A stretch of 64,000 nt of DNA, taken from positions 1-64,000 of the forward strand of contig CACYKY010000011.1 in assembly GCA_902775135.1 (NCBI GenBank), in the 5' to 3' direction. Both the position numbers and the translations under genes were made by a program. The DNA comes from an uncultured Bacteroidota bacterium. GTDB lineage: Bacteria; Bacteroidota; Bacteroidia; Bacteroidales; P3. Shown one piece after another: positions 37,806 through 46,174 of the stretch (its first letter is position 1; every line of letters starts with the position of its first letter). The notes below the pieces were generated by a model, which ran no database searches, was not told the origin of the DNA, and was given only the letters and a program-made list of their open reading frames with translations.

Positions 37806-39050
37806 ATGGAGTTGAAAAGAGTTGTTGTTACAGGTCTCGGCGCGCTCACCCCTATAGGCAACAATGTTCCTGCTTTGTGGGACTCGTTGATCAAAGGAGT
37901 GAGCGGAGCCGGGCCGATAACACATTTCGATGCCTCTAAGTTCCGTTGCCAGATAGCATCGGAACTTAAGGGTTTCGACCCTTTGAACTTTTTTGACAGG
38001 AAAGAGATGCGCCTCCTCGACGGCTATACTGTTTATGGTCTAGTTACTGTTGAAGAGGCAATGCGCGATTCCGGTCTCGACGATACCAATGTCGACAAAG
38101 ACCGTTTTGGCGTTATTTGGGGTTCTGGCATGGGCGGTGTGAAAAGTTTGCAGGATGAGTTGCGAGAATTCGCACTCTCCGATGGCAATCCACGTTTCAG
38201 CCCTTATTGGATCCCCAAAGTTATTGTCGATATTTGTGCCGGCCAGATAGCTATTCGATATGGTTTGCGTGGTCCCAATTACAGTACTACTGCGGCATGT
38301 GCAACATCGGCAGTCGCCATCGGCGATGCGTTCAACCTTATCCGTTTGGGCAAGGTGGACGCCATGGTTGCCGGCGGCTCCGAATGTGCTGTTGTTGAGG
38401 CTGGCATCGGCGGCTTTGGCAACATGCGTGCCCTCTCTACTCGTAACGACGACCCACAGACTGCTTCGCGCCCGTTTGACAAAGACCGCGACGGTTTTGT
38501 CCTAGGCGAAGGATCAGGCGCGCTCATCCTTGAGGAGCTGGAACATGCCAAGGCCCGTGGCGCCCATATCTATGCAGAGATAACTGGTACCGGTCTCTCT
38601 GCCGACGCCTATCATATCACCGCCTCCCATCCGGATGGACTCGGTGTCATCAGTGCTATGCGTCAGGCGGTGGAAGAATCGGGCATGAAAGTGACGGATG
38701 TCGATCATATCAATACCCACGGCACTTCGACGCCCATCGGCGACATCTCGGAGCCTAAAGCCATCATGGGGCTCTTTGGAGACTATGCCTATAAGATTGC
38801 CATCAACTCCACTAAGTCGATGACTGGTCATCTCCTCGGTGCTGCAGGTGCTGTCGAGGCCATCGCAACCATCCTCACCATTAAGAACGGGATTGTTCCC
38901 CCAACGATCAACCACTTCACTGATGATCCGCAGATTCCTGCCCTCGACTTCACTTTCAACAAGGCCCAGCAGCGTGAGGTCAATTTCGCCATAAGCAATG
39001 CTTTTGGCTTTGGCGGTCACAATGTTTGTCTTGCCTTCAGAAAGTACTAG
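37806..39050 (+). CDS. fabF: 3-oxoacyl-[acyl-carrier-protein] synthase II
   Basis: FabF (414 aa) elongates acyl-ACP by condensation with malonyl-ACP. The thiolase-fold active site is complete: Cys165 in YSTTAACATSAVAIG, His305 in NTHGTSTPIGD and His342 in STKSMTGHLLGAAG. Length is normal for KAS II. It follows acpP by 31 nt and precedes rnc by 5 nt. Confidence 0.98.
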   Translation: MELKRVVVTGLGALTPIGNNVPALWDSLIKGVSGAGPITHFDASKFRCQIASELKGFDPLNFFDRKEMRLLDGYTVYGLVTVEEAMRDSGLDDTNVDKDRFGVIWGSGMGGVKSLQDELREFALSDGNPRFSPYWIPKVIVDICAGQIAIRYGLRGPNYSTTAACATSAVAIGDAFNLIRLGKVDAMVAGGSECAVVEAGIGGFGNMRALSTRNDDPQTASRPFDKDRDGFVLGEGSGALILEELEHAKARGAHIYAEITGTGLSADAYHITASHPDGLGVISAMRQAVEESGMKVTDVDHINTHGTSTPIGDISEPKAIMGLFGDYAYKIAINSTKSMTGHLLGAAGAVEAIATILTIKNGIVPPTINHFTDDPQIPALDFTFNKAQQREVNFAISNAFGFGGHNVCLAFRKY

Positions 39051-39055
39051 CCCGC

Positions 39056-39793
39056 ATGTTTTTTCGCCGTAAGAATAACGAGAGCAAGGAATTCAACAGT
39101 TTCTTTAAAAATATCCTTGGCTACACTCCGCGACATACGAAGTTGTACCACGTAGCTTTTATCCATCGTTCTCTCTCGACGCAGCATAATGGTCATCGTG
39201 TCAATAATGAGCGTCTTGAGTATCTTGGCGATGCCGTGCTGAGTGCCGTGGTGGCGGATTACCTTTACAAGAAGTACCCTTTCCAGGGCGAAGGGTTCCT
39301 GACGGTTCTGCGTTCCAAGATTGTAAGCCGTGTCAGCCTCAATAAGTTGGCTAACAAGATTGGGCTTGTTGCCCTTATTGAGTACCAGCATGATGGCTCA
39401 GGTGGGTTTAAGTCCATTGGCGGCGATGCTTTCGAGGCGTTGGTGGGCGCCATGTATATTGACAAGGGCTACAAATTTACGCGCCGTGTTCTCATCGACC
39501 GTATCCTTTGCACCTATCTCGACGTGGAATCCATTGCAACCACCGACTGGAACTACAAGAGCAAACTCATTGACTGGGGACAGAAAAACCGCCGGAAAGT
39601 CACTTTCGAAGTGGTTCGGACCTTCGTCCAGGGCAATGCAGGACGTCGCCAGTACGAGAGCCTCGTGAGCATTGACGGTGTGGCGCAGAAGTCCGCCATC
39701 GATTTCTCCATCAAAGCCTCCGAGCAACTTGCTGCTGAAAAGACCTATAAGGCCCTTGTCTCCGAGGGTGTTATTCCTGCTGCCACAAACTAG
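39056..39793 (+). CDS. rnc: Ribonuclease III
   Basis: RNase III (245 aa) cleaves double-stranded RNA in rRNA and mRNA maturation. The signature NERLEYLGDAVL (51-62) supplies Glu55 and Asp59, and GGDAFEALVGAMYID supplies the second acidic pair. A dsRNA-binding domain follows from about 170 (NYKSKLIDWGQKN onward). The ATG at 39056, 5 nt after fabF, is chosen over an in-frame ATG inside fabF. The acpP-fabF-rnc order is widely conserved. Confidence 0.96.
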   Translation: MFFRRKNNESKEFNSFFKNILGYTPRHTKLYHVAFIHRSLSTQHNGHRVNNERLEYLGDAVLSAVVADYLYKKYPFQGEGFLTVLRSKIVSRVSLNKLANKIGLVALIEYQHDGSGGFKSIGGDAFEALVGAMYIDKGYKFTRRVLIDRILCTYLDVESIATTDWNYKSKLIDWGQKNRRKVTFEVVRTFVQGNAGRRQYESLVSIDGVAQKSAIDFSIKASEQLAAEKTYKALVSEGVIPAATN

Positions 39794-39803
39794 TCCGCAT
39801 CCT

Positions 39804-40550
39804 GTGAGGCGGATGTTCATAGCGTTGTTACTGTTGTTGCCTGCACCTCAGGTTTTTCCTCAATTTGTTTCTGTGCCATTGTCTGCCCGCAGCAGCGCTA
39901 TGGGTGGATGCATCCTGAGTGACGAGCACGAACGCTACGTGGCTATGGGTTATCGCTATGGTTTTGCCACCGCAGGTCTTGCCACCGCCCGTATCGATGC
40001 ATCTTTTCCCCTTGGCAGTTATGGTCTTCTACATGCTGGCTACAGCCATCTTGGCGACGCCGACTACGCCGAGCATCAAACCCTTGTGGGCTATGATATG
40101 CAAATCAGCACCAAGCTTGAGGTTGGCGTCGAGGCGACTTGGCACCTTCAAGCCATTGCCGACGGCCACTACGACAACCATCACTATCTTTCGCCTGCCG
40201 CTACAGCTCGTGTTTCCGTCACGCCTCGGCTGCAGGTTATGGCTCTGGCGGGTACACGCCCTTGGGATGACACCCGTCCATGGCGAATGCACGTGAGTAT
40301 GGCATACCGCGCTGTCAACCGCCTGTTGGCCCTCGTCGAGGTCGAGAGCGAGGAATGTTGGCGGTTGCGTTTCGGTGCAGAATATTGCTATAGGCAACAT
40401 TTCTTTTTCCGTGCAGGCATAGCCACCGAACCCCTTGTCATCACCGCTGGTGCCGGCATCTATTATGGCAAATGCCTCGTCGATGTCAGCGTCGAGAGTC
40501 ATCCTATCCTTGGTATCACTCCTCAAATCAGCCTTGCTCTATGTTTCTGA
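39804..40550 (+). CDS. Predicted outer-membrane beta-barrel protein, unknown function
   Basis: About 248 residues: a signal peptide, then alternating strands with aromatic girdles (SYGLLHAGYSHLGDADYAEH, RFGAEYCYRQHFFFRAGI) and a terminal Phe typical of barrels. SARSSAMGGCILSDEHERY near the N-terminus resembles the PorV/PorQ-like barrel start (SxRxxAMGG), so kinship with that group is possible. The GTG at 39804 gives basic residues (RR) before the hydrophobic core; ATG at 39813 is the alternative. It starts 11 nt after rnc and overlaps the next gene by 10 nt. Confidence 0.75.
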   Translation: MRRMFIALLLLLPAPQVFPQFVSVPLSARSSAMGGCILSDEHERYVAMGYRYGFATAGLATARIDASFPLGSYGLLHAGYSHLGDADYAEHQTLVGYDMQISTKLEVGVEATWHLQAIADGHYDNHHYLSPAATARVSVTPRLQVMALAGTRPWDDTRPWRMHVSMAYRAVNRLLALVEVESEECWRLRFGAEYCYRQHFFFRAGIATEPLVITAGAGIYYGKCLVDVSVESHPILGITPQISLALCF

Positions 40551-42415
40551 TACGAAGGCTGATGGTTTTGATTCTGCTTGCCACCCCTGTTGTGGCTGCA
40601 TCTCAGACTAACCTCTCCGTCGAGGAGTGGGTCGACGAACTCAACTCCGACGCTGACGCCTCCGAGTTGAACGATATCTTGTTGCAGTATGCCGACAACC
40701 CCGTAAATCTCAACGACACGGCATCGCTTTCTTCGTTACCATTTCTTTCCCCTTTTCAGATTCTTTCTTTGCGTAATTACATTATCCTCTACGGCCAACT
40801 GCTGTCCGTCCGTGAGCTCCTGATGGTCCCTGGCTACGACAGTCTCTTTGTGGCCTCCATTGCCCCTTTGGTCAAAGCTGAGCCTTTCGAGGACAAGGGC
40901 CTGCCATCCATTGCTGAAATCCTGCGCCGAGGCCACCATACGCTGGTCACAGGATTGGGCGGTACCATGGAGCAGGCGGAAGGCTATGCCAACGGCCACT
41001 ACGAGGGCGACAACCTCCGCGGCCTCATGTGCTATCGTTTCAGCTATGGCCATCGTGTCGCCCTGCAGTTCAGTGCCGACAAGGACCCGATGGAGGAGTG
41101 GGGCGGGGATAATTTCTATAATTTCAGTCTCGCCTTGAGTGATATAGGCCGTTTGGAGAAACTCGTTGTAGGTCGCTACAACCTCCAGTTCGGTCAGGGG
41201 GTGACACTGTGGACGGGTTTTGTGCCCTTCAGTGTTCTTGGCATCTCGCCTGTTCGTTACGCCAAAGGCGTGCGTGCCGCCAGTGCCTTCTATGAGGAAG
41301 GCTGGCAGCAAGGCTTGGCGGCCACCGTGGGCATTGTCCGGGGACTGAGCATTACTGCTTTCGGTTCGCGCACCGATGATGAGTGGCTGGGCGGAGGCCA
41401 TCTCACCCTTCGTCACGGCAATCTTATCCTCGGCCTTACCGCTGCCGCTTCGCTCTTCGACGACAGTCTTCGCCTGCGCGACTACGTCTACAACCAGGAC
41501 TATTTCCGCGGCGACCGGAGTGCCGTGCTGGGCATTGACGTCTTGTGGCAGGCGGGCCGCACACTTCTTTTCGGTGAAGTGGCTACCGATGCCGAGGGCC
41601 ACCTGGCCGGTGTCGGCGGCGCCCGACTTTCGGTGGGTGGCGGCAACAGCATTGGTGTCACCCTGCGTCATTACGACCCTCGCTACCATAATCTACATGC
41701 CGCTGCCTATGGACTTACCTCCACGCATAATGAGCAGGGGGTCAGCCTCGATGCCCAACTGCGGCTGCCTTTTCAGTTGACGGCGCTGCTTGCTGCCGAC
41801 ATTCACCGATACTCCTCGCTGCGCAGCAGCAGTTATTCCCCTTCTGCAGGCTCATGGTTACGCATGCAACTTGGACGCCATCTGGGCCATAATGCGGATT
41901 TCAGTCTCCGCTATAGTCATCGCCTTCAGCAACGTAACGTGCCTGGCATCGACAGTGCCACCTACTGCTCCGAGGAGACACTCCGTAGGCAACTTCAGGG
42001 CCAATTCCGATTTGTCTATGGCTCATGGTGCTTTTCCACTCGTGCCATTCTCTCATGGTTCGATGCCGAGCATACGGTCGACCAGCATGGATGGCTACTG
42101 GCGCAGGAGGCACGCTATAGTCATGGCCGTTGGCAAGGAACCTTGCAGGCTGCATGGCACAATATCGACGGTTACTATGCGCGTATCACCCTCAGCGAAA
42201 GCAATCTGCAGTATACCTTCAGTATTCCATCGCTCCAGGGTCAAGGGCTCCGGCTTTCAGCGGTGGTCCGTTGCGACATTAGCCGTTGGCTCAAACTAAG
42301 CCTCAAATACACTCTTACCGGACATCCTGGCGAGGAGACAATAGGAACTGGCGACGCCGCTACCCAGGGATCTGTCCGCCAGACGTGGCATCTACAAGTT
42401 CGTATGGCCTTTTGA
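40541..42415 (+). CDS. Helix-hairpin-helix protein with C-terminal barrel-like domain
   Basis: A 624-residue exported protein. A signal peptide (MFLIRRLMVLILLATPVVAA) is followed by an acidic segment with two ComEA-like HhH units (about 45-115; PVNLNDTASLSSLPFLSPFQ, then SVRELLMVPGYDS). The rest (about 130-624) consists of amphipathic strands with aromatic ends and closes with VRQTWHLQVRMAF, like an outer-membrane barrel. This architecture occurs in Bacteroidota and its role is unsettled; an HhH pair beside a barrel invites a DNA-uptake idea, which is speculation. It overlaps the previous barrel gene by 10 nt. Confidence 0.8.
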   Translation: MFLIRRLMVLILLATPVVAASQTNLSVEEWVDELNSDADASELNDILLQYADNPVNLNDTASLSSLPFLSPFQILSLRNYIILYGQLLSVRELLMVPGYDSLFVASIAPLVKAEPFEDKGLPSIAEILRRGHHTLVTGLGGTMEQAEGYANGHYEGDNLRGLMCYRFSYGHRVALQFSADKDPMEEWGGDNFYNFSLALSDIGRLEKLVVGRYNLQFGQGVTLWTGFVPFSVLGISPVRYAKGVRAASAFYEEGWQQGLAATVGIVRGLSITAFGSRTDDEWLGGGHLTLRHGNLILGLTAAASLFDDSLRLRDYVYNQDYFRGDRSAVLGIDVLWQAGRTLLFGEVATDAEGHLAGVGGARLSVGGGNSIGVTLRHYDPRYHNLHAAAYGLTSTHNEQGVSLDAQLRLPFQLTALLAADIHRYSSLRSSSYSPSAGSWLRMQLGRHLGHNADFSLRYSHRLQQRNVPGIDSATYCSEETLRRQLQGQFRFVYGSWCFSTRAILSWFDAEHTVDQHGWLLAQEARYSHGRWQGTLQAAWHNIDGYYARITLSESNLQYTFSIPSLQGQGLRLSAVVRCDISRWLKLSLKYTLTGHPGEETIGTGDAATQGSVRQTWHLQVRMAF

Positions 42416-42486
42416 CCCTGTTTCTGATGGTTTGGATGGGTGTTTTTTTAGCATGCAATACAATAAAAACCGAGGTGGAACGTTAA
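42412..42486 (+). CDS. Possible 24-codon mini-lipoprotein
   Basis: Starting at TTG 42412, which overlaps the previous stop (TTGA), or ATG 42427, a tiny frame encodes MTLFLMVWMGVFLACNTIK followed by TEVER. A hydrophobic segment ends in LAC, reminiscent of a lipobox. It stops 6 nt before the next gene. It may simply be a chance reading of a short spacer. Confidence 0.2.
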   Translation: MTLFLMVWMGVFLACNTIKTEVER

Positions 42487-42492
42487 TAAAAT

Positions 42493-43476
42493 ATGAAAGT
42501 TCTGCTGCTTGGTGCTACGGGATTGTTGGGGCACAATGTGCTCCGCCGGCTGTTGGCCGAGGGTCATCAGGTGATTGCGCTTGTGCGTAAAGGCGGCAGG
42601 ATTCAGATGGAACACGAAGGCTGCAAGGTGATGGAGTGTGAAAATATCAATGACAGGCGTGTTCTCTTCGTCCCGATGTCGGAGTGCGATGCAGTAATTA
42701 ACTGTGCGGGTGTGACGGACATGAGTTTGTTGTCCATTGATGATTATATTGGAATCAATTGCGACCTTGTTCGAACAATAATCAGCATGATGGAACTGAC
42801 GCAAATTAAGCGTCTTGTTCACGTGTCGACGGTGAATACTATCGGTTATGGTACTATCGAGCACCCCACAGACGAGTCGGAACAGGCCGTCTTTCCGTTC
42901 TCGGAGTCTTTGTATGCCGAAAGCAAAAGGATGGGCGAACAGGCGGTTATGGAGGGCAAGGATGCGCATCCCGATTTGGAGGGTATAATAGTGAATCCTG
43001 GCTTCATGATTGGCTCTTACGATACGAAACCATCGTCGGGACGCCTGTTGCTAGCGGGTTACCGCAAGCCTGTCATGTTTGCCCCTAGAGGGGGCAAGGC
43101 TTTCGTGAATGTGGTCGATGTGGCCGAGGTAGTGGTCAACGCTTTGACTATGGGTACTCCGGGCCGCAAGTATATCGTTACAAACAGCAAGGCAAGCCTT
43201 ACCTTCAAGGAACTGTACAAGTTGCAGGCGCATGTGTGTGGCTACCGCCAGAGGGTAATCCAGATCCCGAACTGGGTGTTGCTTGCGGTGGGCCATGTGG
43301 GCGAGTGGCTTCGGCGCATGGGACTGAGAACCCAGGTGTCCTTGAACAACATCCAGCAGATGCTTGTCAGGGAGTACTATGACAACAGTGCAGCTAGGCG
43401 GGATTTGGGATTGAAGGAGACCTCGATAGAGGATGCCATCCGCGATTTTTATGAATGGAGAAAAAATAGACATTGA
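42493..43476 (+). CDS. NAD-dependent epimerase/dehydratase family protein
   Basis: A 327-residue extended SDR protein with an N-terminal Rossmann fold (GATGLLGHN, 7-15), NCAG at about 70, and the catalytic YAESK motif (Tyr near 137). HVSTVNTIG supplies the active-site Ser. The substrate could be a nucleotide sugar, a flavonoid-like alcohol or a steroid-type molecule; the sequence does not decide. It leads a series of envelope genes and lies 1 nt from the lipoprotein gene that follows. Confidence 0.9.
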   Translation: MKVLLLGATGLLGHNVLRRLLAEGHQVIALVRKGGRIQMEHEGCKVMECENINDRRVLFVPMSECDAVINCAGVTDMSLLSIDDYIGINCDLVRTIISMMELTQIKRLVHVSTVNTIGYGTIEHPTDESEQAVFPFSESLYAESKRMGEQAVMEGKDAHPDLEGIIVNPGFMIGSYDTKPSSGRLLLAGYRKPVMFAPRGGKAFVNVVDVAEVVVNALTMGTPGRKYIVTNSKASLTFKELYKLQAHVCGYRQRVIQIPNWVLLAVGHVGEWLRRMGLRTQVSLNNIQQMLVREYYDNSAARRDLGLKETSIEDAIRDFYEWRKNRH

Positions 43477-43477
43477 T

Positions 43478-44488
43478 ATGAAAAAGATTGTTTTTATCGT
43501 TTCGGTAGTGCTGCTCCTGGCAGCTTGCAACAGCCGTCAGAATGAAGCTATTGTTCAAAAGAGCTCGTCTGGCAAGACTCTCGAAGTGTTGGTGGCAGCC
43601 GACAAGGGGCATCTTACGAAGACCACGCGCGACTTGATAGACTCCGTCTTCAGACAGTCTCAAGGATGCCTGCCGCAGCCCGAACCCATGTTCGATGTGG
43701 TCAGTGTGCCGGTATCGTCGCTTCGCAACACGCATATGTTCCAGATGCATAGGAATATCATTATCCTCGAGGTGAAGAAGGGCAATCCCGACAAGGTGTA
43801 TATAGACCGTGACAAGTGGGCTGCCCCGCAGGTGGTGGTAGACATTGCCGCCTCGAGCGAGGCGTCGTTGCGCGATTTGCTGCGCAAGTATGAGCCAAAT
43901 ATCGTCCAAGGTATCTATGAGGCTGAGCACCAGCGCATGAAGAAGGCTTTCTTCAACATCCGAAACGTGGAACTGATGAACCGTATCAAAGAGAAATTCG
44001 GGTTCGAACTTACCTTCAGCGAGGACTTCATGTGGGCTTCGGAGGATGACGGGTTTGCCTGGATTCGTAAAGAGACCAAGGACATAAGCCTAGGTGTGCT
44101 GATCAACGTCACTCCCTATCGCAACCAAGACCAGCTTACGCCTGATAAGATTTATAATCGCTTGGATACCATTATGCGTCGTCATGTTCCCAGCCCTGGT
44201 GAGGACGGCTTTATGGGCACGGAGCGGAGGGTGGAAATGGAAAGCATAAAGGTCGACTATGAGGGTACGTCGTATTGTATCCAGACCCATGGCCTTTGGT
44301 GCTTGAAAGAGACCACCGACCGTATGGGTGGCCCCTTCGTGTGCTATTCCATGCTTTCTCCTGACGGTAAAGATATTGTCGACCTCATCGGATTTGTCTA
44401 TGCGCCGCGCTTCGGTAAGCGCGACTACCTGATGCAGGTGGAGGGTATTTGCGCAACGCTTAAGTGGTTGGAGGGTGAGGAGAAGTAG
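43478..44488 (+). CDS. DUF4837 family lipoprotein
   Basis: A 336-residue lipoprotein with signal peptide MKKIVFIVSVVLLLAAC, lipidated at Cys17. The rest matches the DUF4837 family of Bacteroidota, with strand-helix patterns such as KTLEVLVAADKGHL, RNIIILEV and the C-terminal GLWCLKETTDRMGGPFVCYS. The function is unknown. The ATG at 43478 is chosen for the lipobox distance. The gene that follows starts inside its last codons, so translation is probably coupled. Confidence 0.87.
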   Translation: MKKIVFIVSVVLLLAACNSRQNEAIVQKSSSGKTLEVLVAADKGHLTKTTRDLIDSVFRQSQGCLPQPEPMFDVVSVPVSSLRNTHMFQMHRNIIILEVKKGNPDKVYIDRDKWAAPQVVVDIAASSEASLRDLLRKYEPNIVQGIYEAEHQRMKKAFFNIRNVELMNRIKEKFGFELTFSEDFMWASEDDGFAWIRKETKDISLGVLINVTPYRNQDQLTPDKIYNRLDTIMRRHVPSPGEDGFMGTERRVEMESIKVDYEGTSYCIQTHGLWCLKETTDRMGGPFVCYSMLSPDGKDIVDLIGFVYAPRFGKRDYLMQVEGICATLKWLEGEEK

Positions 44489-45344
44489 GTTCATGGTGCT
44501 GGCAGTGCTGTTGCTGGGGGTGGGTTCCACGCTCAGTGCGCAGCGCGAGGACTTCCTGAATCGCAGCGAGTTGCTGCTGATGGGAGGCGGTATGAACTAT
44601 ATTGGCGACCTCAACGATGAGAGCGCCCTTACCCTTCCACGCCTGGCAGCAGGCGTGGGTATACGCTACCGATTGGACAACCGCTGGGCTCTGCGGGTAG
44701 AGGCCAGTTATGGCCAGATTGGATGCGACAAGGATTACAACGAGCTCCGCAACTTGAGTTTTCGCTCTGATATTTTTGAGGGATCTTTGCTGGCGGAATT
44801 CAACTTCGCCCCCTTTGGTCCAGGTGCCACAGAGAGGTTGTGGACCCCATATATTTTCGGAGGCGTCGGGTTGTTCCACTTTAACCCGATGGCCATGTAC
44901 AACCTCGGCGACGGCGAAGAACATTGGGCTGAACTGCAGCCCTTGTGTACTGAAGGACAGGGGTCTACGCTCTATCCTGACCGTAAGGCCTACCCCTTGA
45001 CCCAACTATGCCTGCCTTTCGGCGTTGGCGTCAAGGTGAGACTTGGCAAGGTGTTCTCGTTGGCGGCGGAATATGGATTCAGAAAAACATGGACTGACTA
45101 CCTAGACGATGTCAGCAAGACCTATGTCGGCAGGGATTTCCTCATTTCGAACTCCGAGGATGGGGCATTGGCGGCTCAGCTGGCAGACCGTAGCGGGGAA
45201 GTGAGTGACGGATATGTCAATGCCGTGGGGGTCAAGCGCGGCGATGACTCGCTCGACGATTGGTACGCATACCTCCACGTCTCGGTGGGTATCAGTTTTG
45301 ATGCGATGTTCGGATGGATGAGGTCGAAACGTTGTAGGAATTAA
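44475..45344 (+). CDS. DUF6089 family outer-membrane protein
   Basis: A 289-residue barrel protein of the DUF6089 type found just before uppS in many Bacteroidota. The GTG start at 44475 gives a signal peptide with basic residues (MRRSRFMVLAVLLLGVGS, cut after LSAQ); ATG 44493 would lack them. FGGVGLFHFNP and VKVRLGKVFSLAAEYGFRKT are barrel strands. It overlaps the DUF4837 gene by 14 nt and is 12 nt from uppS. The role is unknown, but the place suggests envelope assembly. Confidence 0.85.
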   Translation: MRRSRFMVLAVLLLGVGSTLSAQREDFLNRSELLLMGGGMNYIGDLNDESALTLPRLAAGVGIRYRLDNRWALRVEASYGQIGCDKDYNELRNLSFRSDIFEGSLLAEFNFAPFGPGATERLWTPYIFGGVGLFHFNPMAMYNLGDGEEHWAELQPLCTEGQGSTLYPDRKAYPLTQLCLPFGVGVKVRLGKVFSLAAEYGFRKTWTDYLDDVSKTYVGRDFLISNSEDGALAAQLADRSGEVSDGYVNAVGVKRGDDSLDDWYAYLHVSVGISFDAMFGWMRSKRCRN

Positions 45345-45356
45345 TACTATGCAAAC

Positions 45357-46094
45357 ATGGCAAAAATAGAAGAAATAGACAAAACGCGTGTGCCGCAACA
45401 TGTGGCCATCATTATGGACGGCAATGGCCGTTGGGCTATGAAACAGCAGCACGAACGCCTTTTCGGTCACCAGAGCGCCTTGACAGCAGTGCGCCAGACC
45501 GTGGAAGGCGGTGTGAGGCTGGGCGTTAAGTATATGACACTTTACACGTTCAGCACCGAGAACTGGAACCGCCCGCAGGCGGAGGTGGATGGCTTGATGG
45601 AACTGCTTGTCAAGGCAGTGCTTGACGAGACAGAGACCTTGATGAAGAATAATGTGCGCCTGACCATGATTGGAGACCTGCAGCGTTTGCCCGAGCGTTC
45701 GCGTACGATGATGGAGCAATGCATGACCGAGACGGAAGGCAATACAACCATGACGCTTATTCTGGCGCTCAGTTACAGTTCGCGTTGGGAGATCGCCCAG
45801 GCTTTGAAGAAAATATGCGCTGAAGGCATAGCTCCTGAAAATGTTGACGAAGAGACCCTGCGCCACTACCTCTGCACAAGCGACATTCCCGATCCGGACC
45901 TTCTCATCCGTACCGGTGGCGAACTACGCGTGAGCAATTTCCTGCTTTGGCAGATGGCCTATACTGAATTCTATTTTACCGAAATCCTTTGGCCTGATTT
46001 TCGACAGGATGACTTGTGTGATGCAGTCCTTGAATTTCAGCGTCGTCAGCGTCGTTTCGGCAAGACCGAAGCACAAGTTGAAGCCGGTGAATGA
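45357..46094 (+). CDS. uppS: Isoprenyl transferase (undecaprenyl diphosphate synthase)
   Basis: UppS (245 aa) makes the C55 lipid carrier for peptidoglycan and surface glycans by cis-condensation of isopentenyl units. The signature IIMDGNGRWA (catalytic Asp21) is near the start, and TENWNRPQAEV and the C-terminal LLIRTGGELRVSNFLLWQ complete the fold. Family length is normal. It precedes bamA, an order conserved in Bacteroidales. Confidence 0.97.
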   Translation: MAKIEEIDKTRVPQHVAIIMDGNGRWAMKQQHERLFGHQSALTAVRQTVEGGVRLGVKYMTLYTFSTENWNRPQAEVDGLMELLVKAVLDETETLMKNNVRLTMIGDLQRLPERSRTMMEQCMTETEGNTTMTLILALSYSSRWEIAQALKKICAEGIAPENVDEETLRHYLCTSDIPDPDLLIRTGGELRVSNFLLWQMAYTEFYFTEILWPDFRQDDLCDAVLEFQRRQRRFGKTEAQVEAGE

Positions 46095-46174
46095 AATTTT
46101 TTTACAAATTTCAGTACTTAAATATAATAATTTATACGGAAGTGAGTTATTATATAGATTAAGTGTAAATATTG

